From Nostoc sp. FACHB-892 (GTDB lineage Bacteria > Cyanobacteriota > Cyanobacteriia > Cyanobacteriales > Nostocaceae), in NCBI RefSeq assembly GCF_014698795.1, contig NZ_JACJTR010000029.1:1-64000 (forward strand): a stretch of DNA of 64,000 nt, written 5' to 3'. The notes under the pieces were generated by a model, which was not told the origin of the DNA, made no database searches, and worked only from the letters and a program-made list of their open reading frames with translations. How positions within the stretch are numbered: position 1 is the stretch's first letter; the number at the start of each line of letters is the position of its first letter. Made by a program: the position numbers and the translations under genes. Below, piece by piece: positions 1 to 7,851 of this stretch.

Positions 1-121
1 TTTGCTTTCTAATTATTTAATTCAGCAACTAAAACGCCCAAGTATTCTTATGTGCTTGGTTTGATTGAAATTTTCCCGTGGCAGGGCTGCGCCCTGCACG
101 CTATTTGTGCCAGTTGCGTAA

Positions 122-559
122 GTCCTGGCTAATTTAAGTGAATGTATTCGTTTAGTTCCTGATGTAGAAAATTTATACATTATTCCCAGTCCCGGGCCTG
201 TGCGACAATCGGCTGCTATTCTTGAATCGAGCGAAATGCGGCGGTTGATGGAGGATGTCCGCGAACGCTTTGATCTAGTTATATTAGACACTAGCTCACT
301 CAGCATATCTAACGACCCTTTGTTGATCCAACCTTACAGCGATGGCATGGTACTTGTGACCCGACCACACTATACACAAGAAAATATGTTAGGTGAAGCT
401 ATTGATCAATTGGTTGAATCGGAACTGGGGTTATTGGGAATAATTATCAATGGTACGGATATCATTGTTTCTCTACCTGAACAAGTCGTAGAATCATCAA
501 GATTTACGTCTGAAGCACAAGAATCAGAAGAACTTTCAGCAGGTGCCAGCAAAAACTAA
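122..559 (+). pseudogene. C-terminal remnant of a BY-kinase (tyrosine autokinase) domain
   Basis: The frame opens after a TAA at 119-121 and runs to the stop at 557-559. It reads like the second half of a bacterial tyrosine kinase: a stretch ending NLYIIPSPGPVRQSAAILES corresponds to the segment before Walker B in the full-length kinase at 7852, followed by a Walker-B-like FDLVILDTSSL and a conserved SDGMVLVTRP strand. The Walker A and A' segments and the transmembrane Wzz part are absent, and no ATG lies upstream in frame; GTG at 200 is the first plausible start but would sit inside the domain. A GCAGGGC/GCCCTGC hairpin at 81-97 lies just upstream of the break and may mark an insertion. The Tyr-rich tail is also missing. 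I read it as a decayed gene; a stand-alone small protein starting at 200 is possible but less likely. Confidence 0.55.
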
Positions 560-734
560 TAGTTTCCTAAATGTAGCAGTCTTAAATCATTTGTAAAAAG
601 AAATTAACCGCAGAGGCAAAGAGTTGCCAGTGCATTGGGCGGCTTCCCCAACTTGTAGCAACTGGCGCGGCGCAAAGAGAAAAATCGGAGATTTTCACGG
701 CTCATTTAGGATTGCTAAGATAGCATCTCCTCAT

Positions 735-1439
735 TTAGTCCTGCCTAAACAACCCAAATAGGGGAGCGAGAATTACTCCAAAAACAAAACCCCCGATGTG
801 CGCCCAATAAGCAACTCCACCAGTTTGCACAGTCATATTAGCCGCTGTTTGCAGGGTGGCAAGACCGGAAATTATATTTTGCACAACAAAAAGTCCAATT
901 ATTACTAATGCTGGAACTCTGATTGTGGTAATAAAAATCCCTAAAAATATTAAGGTCATGACTTTAGCGTGGGGAAAGCGGATAATGTACGCACCTAAAA
1001 CCCCTGCAATTGCACCACTTGCCCCTAATGAAGGAATTTCAGAATTCATACCAATGAACCATTGGCACAACGCAGCTAAAGCACCACACGCCAAATAAAA
1101 AATCAAATATTTGACATGACCCAATCGATCTTCAATATTGTTGCCAAAAACCCAGAGAAACACCATATTCGAGATTAAGTGCCACCAACCGCCGTGTAAA
1201 AATTGCGACGTAAATAAGGTTATCCACTCTCCACTCCAATTGGTAGTTAACTCTTGAGGTATTACTGCATACTGACTTAAAAACAGATTCAATTGTGCAT
1301 TTGGCAGGCTCACCTCGTGAAGAAAAACTACAATATTTATGCCAATTAACCCGTAGGTGAAATACGGGGTAATTCGGGTTGGATTTTCGTCGTAGAGGGG
1401 AAACACAGGTGTTTTTCCTAATTTATTGGCTAATTGCAA
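735..1439 (-). CDS. Rhomboid family intramembrane serine protease (copy 1)
   Basis: 234 residues, almost entirely hydrophobic, with six or seven membrane segments. Rhomboid signatures are present: the HxxxN motif (H87, N91), the nucleophile motif GASGAIAG (Ser141), and the partner His in AYWAHIGG (His214). These proteases cut transmembrane substrates within the bilayer; the substrate here is unknown. The gene is followed closely (on the minus strand it lies downstream) by a paralogue at 1533-2252 in the same orientation, 93 bp apart, and both share the N-terminal NPTxITPYxTYG segment, so they look like a tandem duplication. The family assignment is secure. Confidence 0.93.
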   Translation of the reverse strand: MQLANKLGKTPVFPLYDENPTRITPYFTYGLIGINIVVFLHEVSLPNAQLNLFLSQYAVIPQELTTNWSGEWITLFTSQFLHGGWWHLISNMVFLWVFGNNIEDRLGHVKYLIFYLACGALAALCQWFIGMNSEIPSLGASGAIAGVLGAYIIRFPHAKVMTLIFLGIFITTIRVPALVIIGLFVVQNIISGLATLQTAANMTVQTGGVAYWAHIGGFVFGVILAPLFGLFRQD

Positions 1440-1532
1440 TATAACTTGTAAGGTTAACAGTTGCGAAGCTTGGGAAATTTCACCTTTTTAATCAATTAGC
1501 CTGATTGAACGCCTTGATAATATCCTGAAGAA

Positions 1533-2252
1533 TTACTGATACCAAGATTCTTCTAGCGATTTGTCGTTAAACAAACCCAACAGTGGCCCGAGAATTGCCC
1601 CAAAGATAAACCCGCCTGCATGGGCCCAATAGGCAATACCACCGCTTTCCATACCGATGTTGGTACGTGTTTGGAGACTAGCAAGCCCGTAGAAGGCTTG
1701 TTCAAGAAACCAGAATCCCAAAAAGAAATATGCCGGGACGCGGAAAGTCGGGAAGAAGAACCCTAAAGGCACTATACCGAGAACTTCGGCGTTGGGAAAG
1801 CGGAGAATGTATGCTCCTAGAACGCCTGCGATCGCACCACTTGCACCCAAAGAAGGAATGCTAGAATCTTGAGCGAAGAACCACTGGGTCAAGGATGCCA
1901 AAACACCACAAGATAAATAGAACAGCAGATATTTGGCATGGCCTAACTTATCTTCAACGTTGTTACCAAAAATCCAGAGAAATAGCATATTGCCAGCTAA
2001 GTGCAAGAAACCACCATGCAAAAATTGCGAGGTAATTAAAGTTGCCCACTCTGGCACTGGTTGATGTAAAGAGATACCACCAAAGCTTAAAGTCAGTTCT
2101 CGTGGAACTACAGCCGCAAGGTGTAGAAATCCATTTAATGCTTGGGGGGGAAGATTTGCTTCATAAAGAAAAGCGAGGACATTAGCAGCAATCAGCCCAT
2201 AAGTTACATAAGGCGTAATTTTTGTAGGATTATTATCTCTAATTGGAACCAC
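1533..2252 (-). CDS. Rhomboid family intramembrane serine protease (copy 2)
   Basis: 239 residues with the same architecture as its neighbour at 735-1439. The nucleophile lies in GASGAIAG (Ser138), the catalytic His in AYWAHAGG (His211), and the HxxxN motif carries N88. It is probably the first gene of a two-gene rhomboid unit read on the minus strand. Compared with copy 1 it has a longer first extramembrane loop (around residues 55-68, GGISLHQPVPE) and a polar C-terminal tail. The strong conservation of the core and the divergence of the loops suggest an old duplication with possible substrate specialisation; this last point is inference. Confidence 0.93.
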   Translation of the reverse strand: MVPIRDNNPTKITPYVTYGLIAANVLAFLYEANLPPQALNGFLHLAAVVPRELTLSFGGISLHQPVPEWATLITSQFLHGGFLHLAGNMLFLWIFGNNVEDKLGHAKYLLFYLSCGVLASLTQWFFAQDSSIPSLGASGAIAGVLGAYILRFPNAEVLGIVPLGFFFPTFRVPAYFFLGFWFLEQAFYGLASLQTRTNIGMESGGIAYWAHAGGFIFGAILGPLLGLFNDKSLEESWYQ

Positions 2253-2384
2253 GGGCGTTTTTCCTGATTTTTAAGACACTAATCCCAAAATACTGATTTC
2301 TGGTAGTAGTTTCTTCTACCTCGTGGATGGATCTCGTTTTCACTAAGTAATTAATTAGTATTTATATTATGTATGAGCCAGTGA

Positions 2385-2885
2385 TCATGTAATAAACGTA
2401 CACTTAGAGTAAACTGCTGCCTGACCGCACAATTTATTCTGCTCATCTAAGAGATTCCAAAGGATACCATCTTGGATCTCAAAGCGTTTGCCAGTGCTGG
2501 TGATCCGCAAACCAGAAAAATAGCTAAACCCTTTAGTTGCTGCTTCTTTTAAGAGGCGATCGCGTTCTTCCTGCACTACTTCTTCAGCCGATTTCCGCGA
2601 AGGCATCATAGTAAATTCCTCCCAAGAAAGCTCCCATAGTTCCAACGCTTTGCGATTACCATAGTTGAAAATTGGGTCTGACTCCGTGCCGTGAGAAACT
2701 AAGGCAAATGGTGCTTCAAACAGAGCCTGTGCTGTTTCAAGTGGCGAAGCATTGGCATCCAGTAAAGAATTTCCCATCCATTGCTGAAAACTATTTATTA
2801 GGTATTGGCTGTGGAGAATAATTCCCTCTTGCTGCCAAGGAAACTCAATCATGCTGGTCATAGAAAATTGCAAATATAACGCCAA
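2385..2885 (-). CDS. MEKHLA domain-containing protein
   Basis: 166 residues, soluble. The central part resembles the MEKHLA domain, a PAS-related fold found in plant HD-ZIP III proteins and in stand-alone cyanobacterial proteins: an N-terminal helix region (residues 25-60), then FNYGNRKALELWELSWEEF followed by basic/acidic helix residues and a final sheet segment KRFEIQDGILWNLLDEQ. The ligand and role are unknown; the fold suggests small-molecule or redox sensing. The start at 2885 adds about 10 residues before another Met (MTSMIEFPW), so the N-terminus is uncertain. It stands alone between the rhomboid pair and a divergently oriented TPR gene. Confidence 0.75.
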   Translation of the reverse strand: MALYLQFSMTSMIEFPWQQEGIILHSQYLINSFQQWMGNSLLDANASPLETAQALFEAPFALVSHGTESDPIFNYGNRKALELWELSWEEFTMMPSRKSAEEVVQEERDRLLKEAATKGFSYFSGLRITSTGKRFEIQDGILWNLLDEQNKLCGQAAVYSKCTFIT

Positions 2886-2980
2886 GAATTTAGTATGACA
2901 AAACTTGACTTATTGTAGGATTGACGAGTTCTCCCTAAGCCTGAAAATATTTTATTTAATGCAATTAGCTAGACAAACTC

Positions 2981-3601
2981 ATGTTTTCTTCAAATTCTTT
3001 AGAAAATCAACTTCAGCGCTGGAACGAAACCATTCGCAATCAGTCGAAAAACCCCAATGCTTACATTCGCCGGGGTATGGTTAACTTTCAACTGGCCAAG
3101 ATTGATGAATCTATTCAAGATTTTGACATAGCAGAGCAATTGGATGCCCGTATCAAACCCTACCTTTGGCAGCGCGGATTATCGTATTATTATGCAGAAA
3201 GATTTGCTGAAGGCGCTCAACAGTTTGAAATAGATTTGACTGTGAATGCTCAAGATGTTGAAGAAACAGTTTGGCGATATCTCTGCATAGCTCGTTCGTT
3301 AGGCGTTAAAGAGGCGCGTAAGTCTTTACTAAATGTGAAAAATGATCCTCGACGTATAATGCAGTGCATATATGATTTATATGCGGGAGATTGTACTCCA
3401 GATAATGTTTTAACTGTGGGTCAATCAGAAGGGATAAAGGGAAATTTTTACAGTCATCTTTACTTGGGATTGTATTACGAAGTTGAGAATAATGTTGATT
3501 TAGCTCAGGAATATATAGTTAAGGCTGCTGATAATTACAAAATTGATGATTATATGTGGTATTTAGCGCAGGTACATAAAAATCTGCGAGGATGGCGATA
3601 G
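2981..3601 (+). CDS. TPR-repeat protein
   Basis: 206 residues, no signal peptide. Two or three tetratricopeptide-like helical pairs are visible: NPNAYIRRGMVNFQLAKIDE SI.. (about residues 25-60), KPYLWQRGLSYYYAERFAEG (about 58-85), and a C-terminal YSHLYLGLYYEVENNVDLAQ unit (about 160-190). The intervening part is less regular. Such proteins act as protein-interaction scaffolds; close relatives are widespread in cyanobacteria with no assigned function. Transcribed divergently from the MEKHLA gene, so the 95-bp spacer at 2886-2980 should carry both promoters. Confidence 0.8.
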   Translation: MFSSNSLENQLQRWNETIRNQSKNPNAYIRRGMVNFQLAKIDESIQDFDIAEQLDARIKPYLWQRGLSYYYAERFAEGAQQFEIDLTVNAQDVEETVWRYLCIARSLGVKEARKSLLNVKNDPRRIMQCIYDLYAGDCTPDNVLTVGQSEGIKGNFYSHLYLGLYYEVENNVDLAQEYIVKAADNYKIDDYMWYLAQVHKNLRGWR

Positions 3602-3678
3602 TCTATGTATTAATGTCTCAACATTTTATCGCATGGGTGCTTAGGCAATTTCCGTTAATAAATCTACCGCCGCCGTTG

Positions 3679-3753
3679 GTTTCGACTTTGCTCAACAAAC
3701 TAAAGGGATCGAGAGTTGAGCGTTCGCGTAGCGTCTCGCACAGAAGTCGAAAC
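3679..3753. repeat. Palindrome with a small element inserted between its arms
   Basis: Outer arms GTTTCGACTT (3679-3688) and AAGTCGAAAC (3744-3753) are perfect inverted repeats. An inner pair, GCTCAAC (3690-3696) and GTTGAGC (3715-3721), is also perfect. The right half is interrupted at 3721-3743 by GTTCGCGTAGCGTCTCGCAC, a dispersed cyanobacterial repeat seen again near 28209 and 38715, so the original palindrome appears to have been split by insertion. Confidence 0.6.
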
Positions 3754-3892
3754 TCGTCAATCTGGGTATATTCTTTGTGAGAAACCACCTTAGTGCGATC
3801 GCCTCAATAAGTTTAGCCCATTGTATATTGCTGATTAGTTGGCTTGGCGTGACAAAGCTAAATTGGCGATGCCTACGGCGGTCTACGCCAAC

Positions 3893-4144
3893 TCATTTGT
3901 TATTTCGGCGTACTCATTTGCTATTTCGGCGTACCCATTTGCTATTTCGGCGTACTCATTTGCTATTTCGGCGTACCCATTTGCTATTTCGGTGTACTCA
4001 TTTACTATTTCGGCGTACCCATTTGCTATTTCGGCGTACTCATTTACTATTTCGGCGTACCCATTTGCTATTTCGGCGTACTCATTTACTATTTCGGCGT
4101 ACCCATTTGCTATTTCGGCGTACTCATTTACTATTTCGGCGTGT
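3893..4144. repeat. 21-bp minisatellite, 12 units
   Basis: Twelve head-to-tail units of a 21-bp sequence of the form YCATTTRYTATTTCGGCGTAC. Units 6-12 alternate strictly between TCATTTACT and CCATTTGCT versions, giving a 42-bp higher-order repeat, so recent growth was by two-unit blocks. Because 21 is a multiple of three, frames stay open on both strands, producing apparent repetitive proteins such as a hydrophobic AYSFAIS-type repeat; none has a credible start or ribosome binding site. Confidence 0.9.
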
Positions 4145-4297
4145 CCATAACGCACCCTAATGGCGTATCAAGGCTAAAATAATGCATTACAAATCTTGGA
4201 AACATTGGATTTTATAAACTTGAAATGGAGGCAGGAGGCAGATAGCGCAGCGTATACCCTTCGGGATGCTTCGCTTAGAGCGAGTCCGCGAGCGTCG

Positions 4298-4350
4298 GGC
4301 AGGAGTTAGGGGTCAGTTTTCCTCCTGCCTCCTGCCCCCTAACTCCTGCC
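4298..4350. repeat. 15-bp perfect inverted repeat with GGAGGCA-type short repeats
   Basis: GGCAGGAGTTAGGGG at 4298-4312 pairs with CCCCTAACTCCTGCC at 4336-4350, loop 23 nt. The arms and loop are built of GGCAGGAG/TTAGGGG heptamer-like repeats common between Nostoc genes. It could form a strong hairpin, but no T-run follows that would make it a clear terminator. Confidence 0.65.
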
Positions 4351-4728
4351 TTAATTGATAACTCAATTTTTCTATTGCACCAATTTAGGTTTGTGAGACC
4401 ACGACGAAACTCCTAGAAGAGTTGAAACCTATGCTGGTCAACTTGTGTGTACACCGTAGCTTCCCTACCAGGGAAGGGGGTTGGAGGGGTTAGGTTTCGC
4501 GTTGGTTTTTCCACATAGTGTGAAAAGTCAGATATATACCATAATAATTGTGCAATAAACTATTCAAAAAGTTTTATGTCTTTGTAGATTGAAAAATTAA
4601 ATAGGAATTCTGTATCTCTTCAAATAGTTCCGTAATTTCCACATGGTTGAATAGCTAAAGTTAAGTTTACAAATAAAGCATTCATAAATGTAGGATAGAA
4701 CACGTAGGATTTTTTTAGATTAAGTTAA

Positions 4729-4763
4729 GTAAACTTTATTCTAAATATTAAAATAAAGTTTAC
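4729..4763. promoter_or_regulatory. 12-bp inverted repeat upstream of the polysaccharide locus
   Basis: GTAAACTTTATT (4729-4740) and AATAAAGTTTAC (4752-4763) are perfect inverted repeats around an 11-nt AT-rich loop, about 140 bp before the start at 4902. Related half-sites (AAGTTTAC near 4664-4671, TTTACGTTTACG near 4759-4770) lie beside it. The symmetry and position suit an operator for a dimeric regulator; the regulator is unknown. Confidence 0.4.
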
Positions 4764-4901
4764 GTTTACGATTGCCCGTCATGTATTTTCTTAGGTGTTT
4801 TAAGTTCTTTCTAAATATCAAAATCTGATGCTAAAAGTTTCGAGCAAGTTATTGCTTGTACACAATTTTATTGTGTCTACTGTAATTAGTAATATACGCA
4901 A

Positions 4902-6311
4902 ATGACTATTACTCTTGCTGTTGGCAAAAAAACTAAGAAGTTATATCAGACAGATAATATCCTCTGCTTATTATTGTTGTTAGCCGATATTGTGGGTTTA
5001 TTGTTGAGTTTATCTCTGTCATTATGGTTACGATTGGAGCAAAATCTGAACAGTTCTGACCCTCTCATATATTTATTTTTTTTCCTAGTTCTCGCAGGGC
5101 TGTATTTAGCAGATACTTACCATCCAGATACCCAAATAGCAGGGTTACGCGCTCCATCCCGCATTTTGATTAGTAATGTTATTGTTGCCAGCATTATTGC
5201 AATTCTCGTCTACTTTACTGGGATCTGGGGTAAAGATATAGTCTTGAAACGAGGAATTTTGCTTCCCAGCTTAGGCATATTTACCATCTGGGCTATGGTA
5301 TCAAGATTATGGGCAGCAAAGTGGGTGCGATCGCAAGCTCAACACAGCCGTTGGCTAATTTTGGGTGCAGGTCAAAAAGCGATTCTATTTGGCAAGACTT
5401 TTTTAAAACACAGTTCATTAGGGCGGTTGGTTGTTCTAGCAGCACCAGAGGCGAACACCAGTGAGTTAGCAGAAAGTAATCGAGTTTCTGTAGGAAGCCT
5501 CAATGACTTACCCCAATGGAGTCAACAATCTTGGTCAGGGGTAATAGTAACAACCCCAACGGAATTATCTAGTGCAGAGATACAGCAGTTGATCCAGTTA
5601 CGTTTATCTAGTGTCTCCATCTATGGGATTCCTGATATTTGTGAAACCTTGTGGCAGAAGCTTCCCTCATTTCTGCTTCAGGATAATTGGCTGGCTTTTG
5701 GTACTGGTTTTAATTTAACGGCTGACAGCATTAATCAAAAGCTCAAGCGGTTCTTAGACATTCTTTTGGCATTGTTATTATTCCAGTTTTTATCTCCAAT
5801 GTTGTTGCTAGTAGTACTGGCAATTAAGTTAGATAGTCCAGGCCCCGTGTTATACACACAGATGCGGACTGGTTTAGAAGGAAAGCCCTTTAAAGTTTAT
5901 AAATTTCGTTCCATGTATCAGGATGCCGAAAAACGAGGAGTGCAGTGGGCCAAGGAACGAGATCCTCGGATTACTAGAGTAGGGCGCTGGTTACGCCTGA
6001 CTAGAATCGATGAACTACCACAGATTTTGAACGTTCTCTGGGGAGAAATGAGCCTTATTGGCCCCCGTCCAGAACGGCCAGAATTTGATATCAAGCTGCA
6101 AGAAGAAATTCCCTACTATGGCTTACGTTATGTCGTCAAACCCGGAATTACAGGCTGGGCGCAGGTCATGTATCCCTACGGCGCATCAGTAGAGGATGCT
6201 TACGAGAAATTAGCTTATGACCTCTACTACATCAAAAATTATTCCCTAGCTTTGGATTTAGCGATCATTTTCAAAACCATTCGGGTAGTGTTACTGGGCA
6301 AAGGCAGATGA
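4902..6311 (+). CDS. Exopolysaccharide biosynthesis polyprenyl glycosylphosphotransferase (initiating transferase)
   Basis: 469 residues. Four N-terminal membrane segments (about residues 22-135), a Rossmann-like central CoA-binding-type domain (about 140-260), one more hydrophobic segment (about 280-307), and a C-terminal bacterial sugar transferase domain. The catalytic domain carries the family marks [54 protein letters not shown] and [11 protein letters not shown]. Members transfer a sugar-1-phosphate (often Glc-1-P or Gal-1-P) from a UDP-sugar to undecaprenyl phosphate at the inner membrane, starting repeat-unit synthesis. It overlaps galE by 4 bp (ATGA), so the two are translationally coupled, and GalE could feed it UDP-galactose. 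Start ATG at 4902 precedes a normal N-terminus. Confidence 0.93.
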   Translation: MTITLAVGKKTKKLYQTDNILCLLLLLADIVGLLLSLSLSLWLRLEQNLNSSDPLIYLFFFLVLAGLYLADTYHPDTQIAGLRAPSRILISNVIVASIIAILVYFTGIWGKDIVLKRGILLPSLGIFTIWAMVSRLWAAKWVRSQAQHSRWLILGAGQKAILFGKTFLKHSSLGRLVVLAAPEANTSELAESNRVSVGSLNDLPQWSQQSWSGVIVTTPTELSSAEIQQLIQLRLSSVSIYGIPDICETLWQKLPSFLLQDNWLAFGTGFNLTADSINQKLKRFLDILLALLLFQFLSPMLLLVVLAIKLDSPGPVLYTQMRTGLEGKPFKVYKFRSMYQDAEKRGVQWAKERDPRITRVGRWLRLTRIDELPQILNVLWGEMSLIGPRPERPEFDIKLQEEIPYYGLRYVVKPGITGWAQVMYPYGASVEDAYEKLAYDLYYIKNYSLALDLAIIFKTIRVVLLGKGR

Positions 6312-7312
6312 ATAACAAAGTTTTAGTTACTGGTGGAGCAGGATATATTGGCTCTCATGTAGTTCGTCAGTTGGGCGAAGCTGGTTACGATATTGTGGTC
6401 TATGATAATTGTTCTACAGGTTCGTCCCAAGCAGTATTGTCTGGTGAGTTAATTATTGGTGATTTAAAAGATTCAGAACGTCTTTCCCAGGTATTTCGTC
6501 AGCATGATTTTACGGCTGTGTTACACTTTGCCGCCAGCTTGAATGTACCCGAATCTGTTGCTCATCCCTTAGATTATTACGCTAACAATACTCGCAACAC
6601 CCTAAATTTACTGCGTTGTTGCAGCAACATGGGTGTGAACCGAATTATCTTTTCTAGTACAGCAGCTGTCTATGGGGAACCAGCAACGAGTGCTGTCACT
6701 GAATCTACACCCACTGAACCGATTAACCCCTATGGGCGATCAAAACTTTCTTGTGAATGGCTGATTCGTGACTATGCAAAGGCTTCTGATTTACATTACG
6801 TAATTTTGCGATATTTTAATGTTGCTGGAGCAGAACCTGGTGGACGATTGGGGCAGATGGCAAAAGAAGCATCTCATTTAATTCGAGTTACGTGTGATGC
6901 TGCACTCAAACGCAAACTTGGAGTAAAAATTTTTGGTACAGATTTTTCTACACCAGATGGAACGGCAGTTAGAGACTACATTCATGTTGAAGATTTAGCA
7001 GCAGCACATATAGATGCTTTGGCTTATTTAGAACAAGGTAACGAAAGTCAAATTCTGAACTGTGGTTATGGGCAAGGATACAGTGTTCGTGAAGTTATCG
7101 AACGGGTTAAGGTTATTTCTGGGGTAGATTTTCCGGTTATTGAAACAGAACGCCGCCCTGGTGATCCTGCTTGTGTGATAGCTGGTGCTGATAAAATCCG
7201 CAAATTATTGGGTTGGCAACCAAAATATAATGACTTAGATCAAATTGTGTCCACTACCCTAGCCTGGGAAATGCGCCGGAAAGATTTGCTGCTGGCATCG
7301 TCTATACGCTGA
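6308..7312 (+). CDS. galE: UDP-glucose 4-epimerase
   Basis: 334 residues, the usual GalE length. The N-terminal NAD-binding motif GGAGYIGSH, the SSTAAVYGEP strand with the catalytic Ser/Thr, and the YxxxK pair in NPYGRSK are all present, as is the C-terminal RRPGDPA motif typical of GalE. It interconverts UDP-glucose and UDP-galactose in the cytoplasm. It overlaps the stop of the initiating transferase by 4 bp, so it supplies precursor for this polysaccharide locus. The Cys-rich LLRCCSNM segment is normal for family members. Other UDP-hexose epimerases cannot be excluded on sequence alone. Confidence 0.92.
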   Translation: MNNKVLVTGGAGYIGSHVVRQLGEAGYDIVVYDNCSTGSSQAVLSGELIIGDLKDSERLSQVFRQHDFTAVLHFAASLNVPESVAHPLDYYANNTRNTLNLLRCCSNMGVNRIIFSSTAAVYGEPATSAVTESTPTEPINPYGRSKLSCEWLIRDYAKASDLHYVILRYFNVAGAEPGGRLGQMAKEASHLIRVTCDAALKRKLGVKIFGTDFSTPDGTAVRDYIHVEDLAAAHIDALAYLEQGNESQILNCGYGQGYSVREVIERVKVISGVDFPVIETERRPGDPACVIAGADKIRKLLGWQPKYNDLDQIVSTTLAWEMRRKDLLLASSIR

Positions 7313-7851
7313 TTTGGAGTACCCGCTTGGGCAGAACCTATAACCAGCCAGATGCTAGAAACGAGGTTTTAAATAGGTTTAGACTGATGGACAGTACTGT
7401 GTTTTTACTGATGTAGTTTAAGTGGACGATAACCGCTAGATCATCAGCGAACAGTGGATTATAAACCAGTTGAGCTAGTAAAATTTGCCAATATCTCCTT
7501 ATAGCATCATGTAGAAAAAACCGTAATAATACGTATGTTATTTAGGAAGAAGCTTGATAACCTTTTACTAAATCTTTATAGATTATCCAAACCCCTAGTA
7601 CTTTTTCAAGCTAGTTTTGATGGTTTGTAGTAAGGAACTTAGTGCTTTGAAGATAAGGACTAAAGTACTTACTACGAGCTTACTTACCCATTAATTTAAA
7701 CCTCACAAACTACTAGTTGCAATTAACAAGGAGCAATTTCAGACAATATAGAGCAAGTTTATATATCCTCTTTTACTTCCCCGCTCTATATGAGTACAAA
7801 TGAGCGAACTAAATGTCTAAAAGTTTCATTATCTAAAGTATTACGTGAATT
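7313..7851. other. Intergenic leader before the tyrosine autokinase gene
   Basis: A 539-bp spacer inside the polysaccharide locus with no gene. It holds a GTAGTAAGG palindrome (7627-7675) and is AT-rich towards the kinase start, so it probably contains a separate promoter for the downstream genes. No clear -10/-35 pair could be assigned. Confidence 0.6.
7627..7675. repeat. GTAGTAAGG-type imperfect palindrome
   Basis: GTAGTAAGGAACTTAGTGCTT (left) and the reverse complement of AAGGACTAAAGTACTTACTAC (right) match with few mismatches around a short loop. This is a common dispersed palindrome type in Nostoc-like genomes. It could fold in RNA but has no T-run. Confidence 0.55.

Larger units (their letters stand above)
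3602..4901. other. Repeat-rich intergenic region, no supported gene
   Basis: Thirteen hundred bases with no convincing gene. From left to right it holds a palindrome interrupted by a GTTCGCGTAGCGTCTC element (3679-3753), a copy of the dispersed motif GCGATGCCTACGGCGG (about 3866-3881), the 21-bp minisatellite, a 15-bp inverted repeat, a TCCCTACCAGGGAAGGGGG / TTGGAGGGGTTAGG segment typical of Nostoc repeats (about 4462-4494), and an AT-rich end with a 12-bp inverted repeat ahead of the polysaccharide locus. Open frames here come from the 21-bp period and do not look coding. Confidence 0.7.

Noticed and set aside
3592-3780. 62-codon frame after the TPR gene
   Set aside because: Overlaps the TPR stop, runs through dispersed repeats (GCGTTCGCGTAGCGTCTC) and shows no protein-like pattern.
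3777-4160. Three open frames over the 21-bp minisatellite
   Set aside because: Open only because the period is a multiple of three; no start context, repeated hydrophobic or RTHLLFR-type units on all frames.
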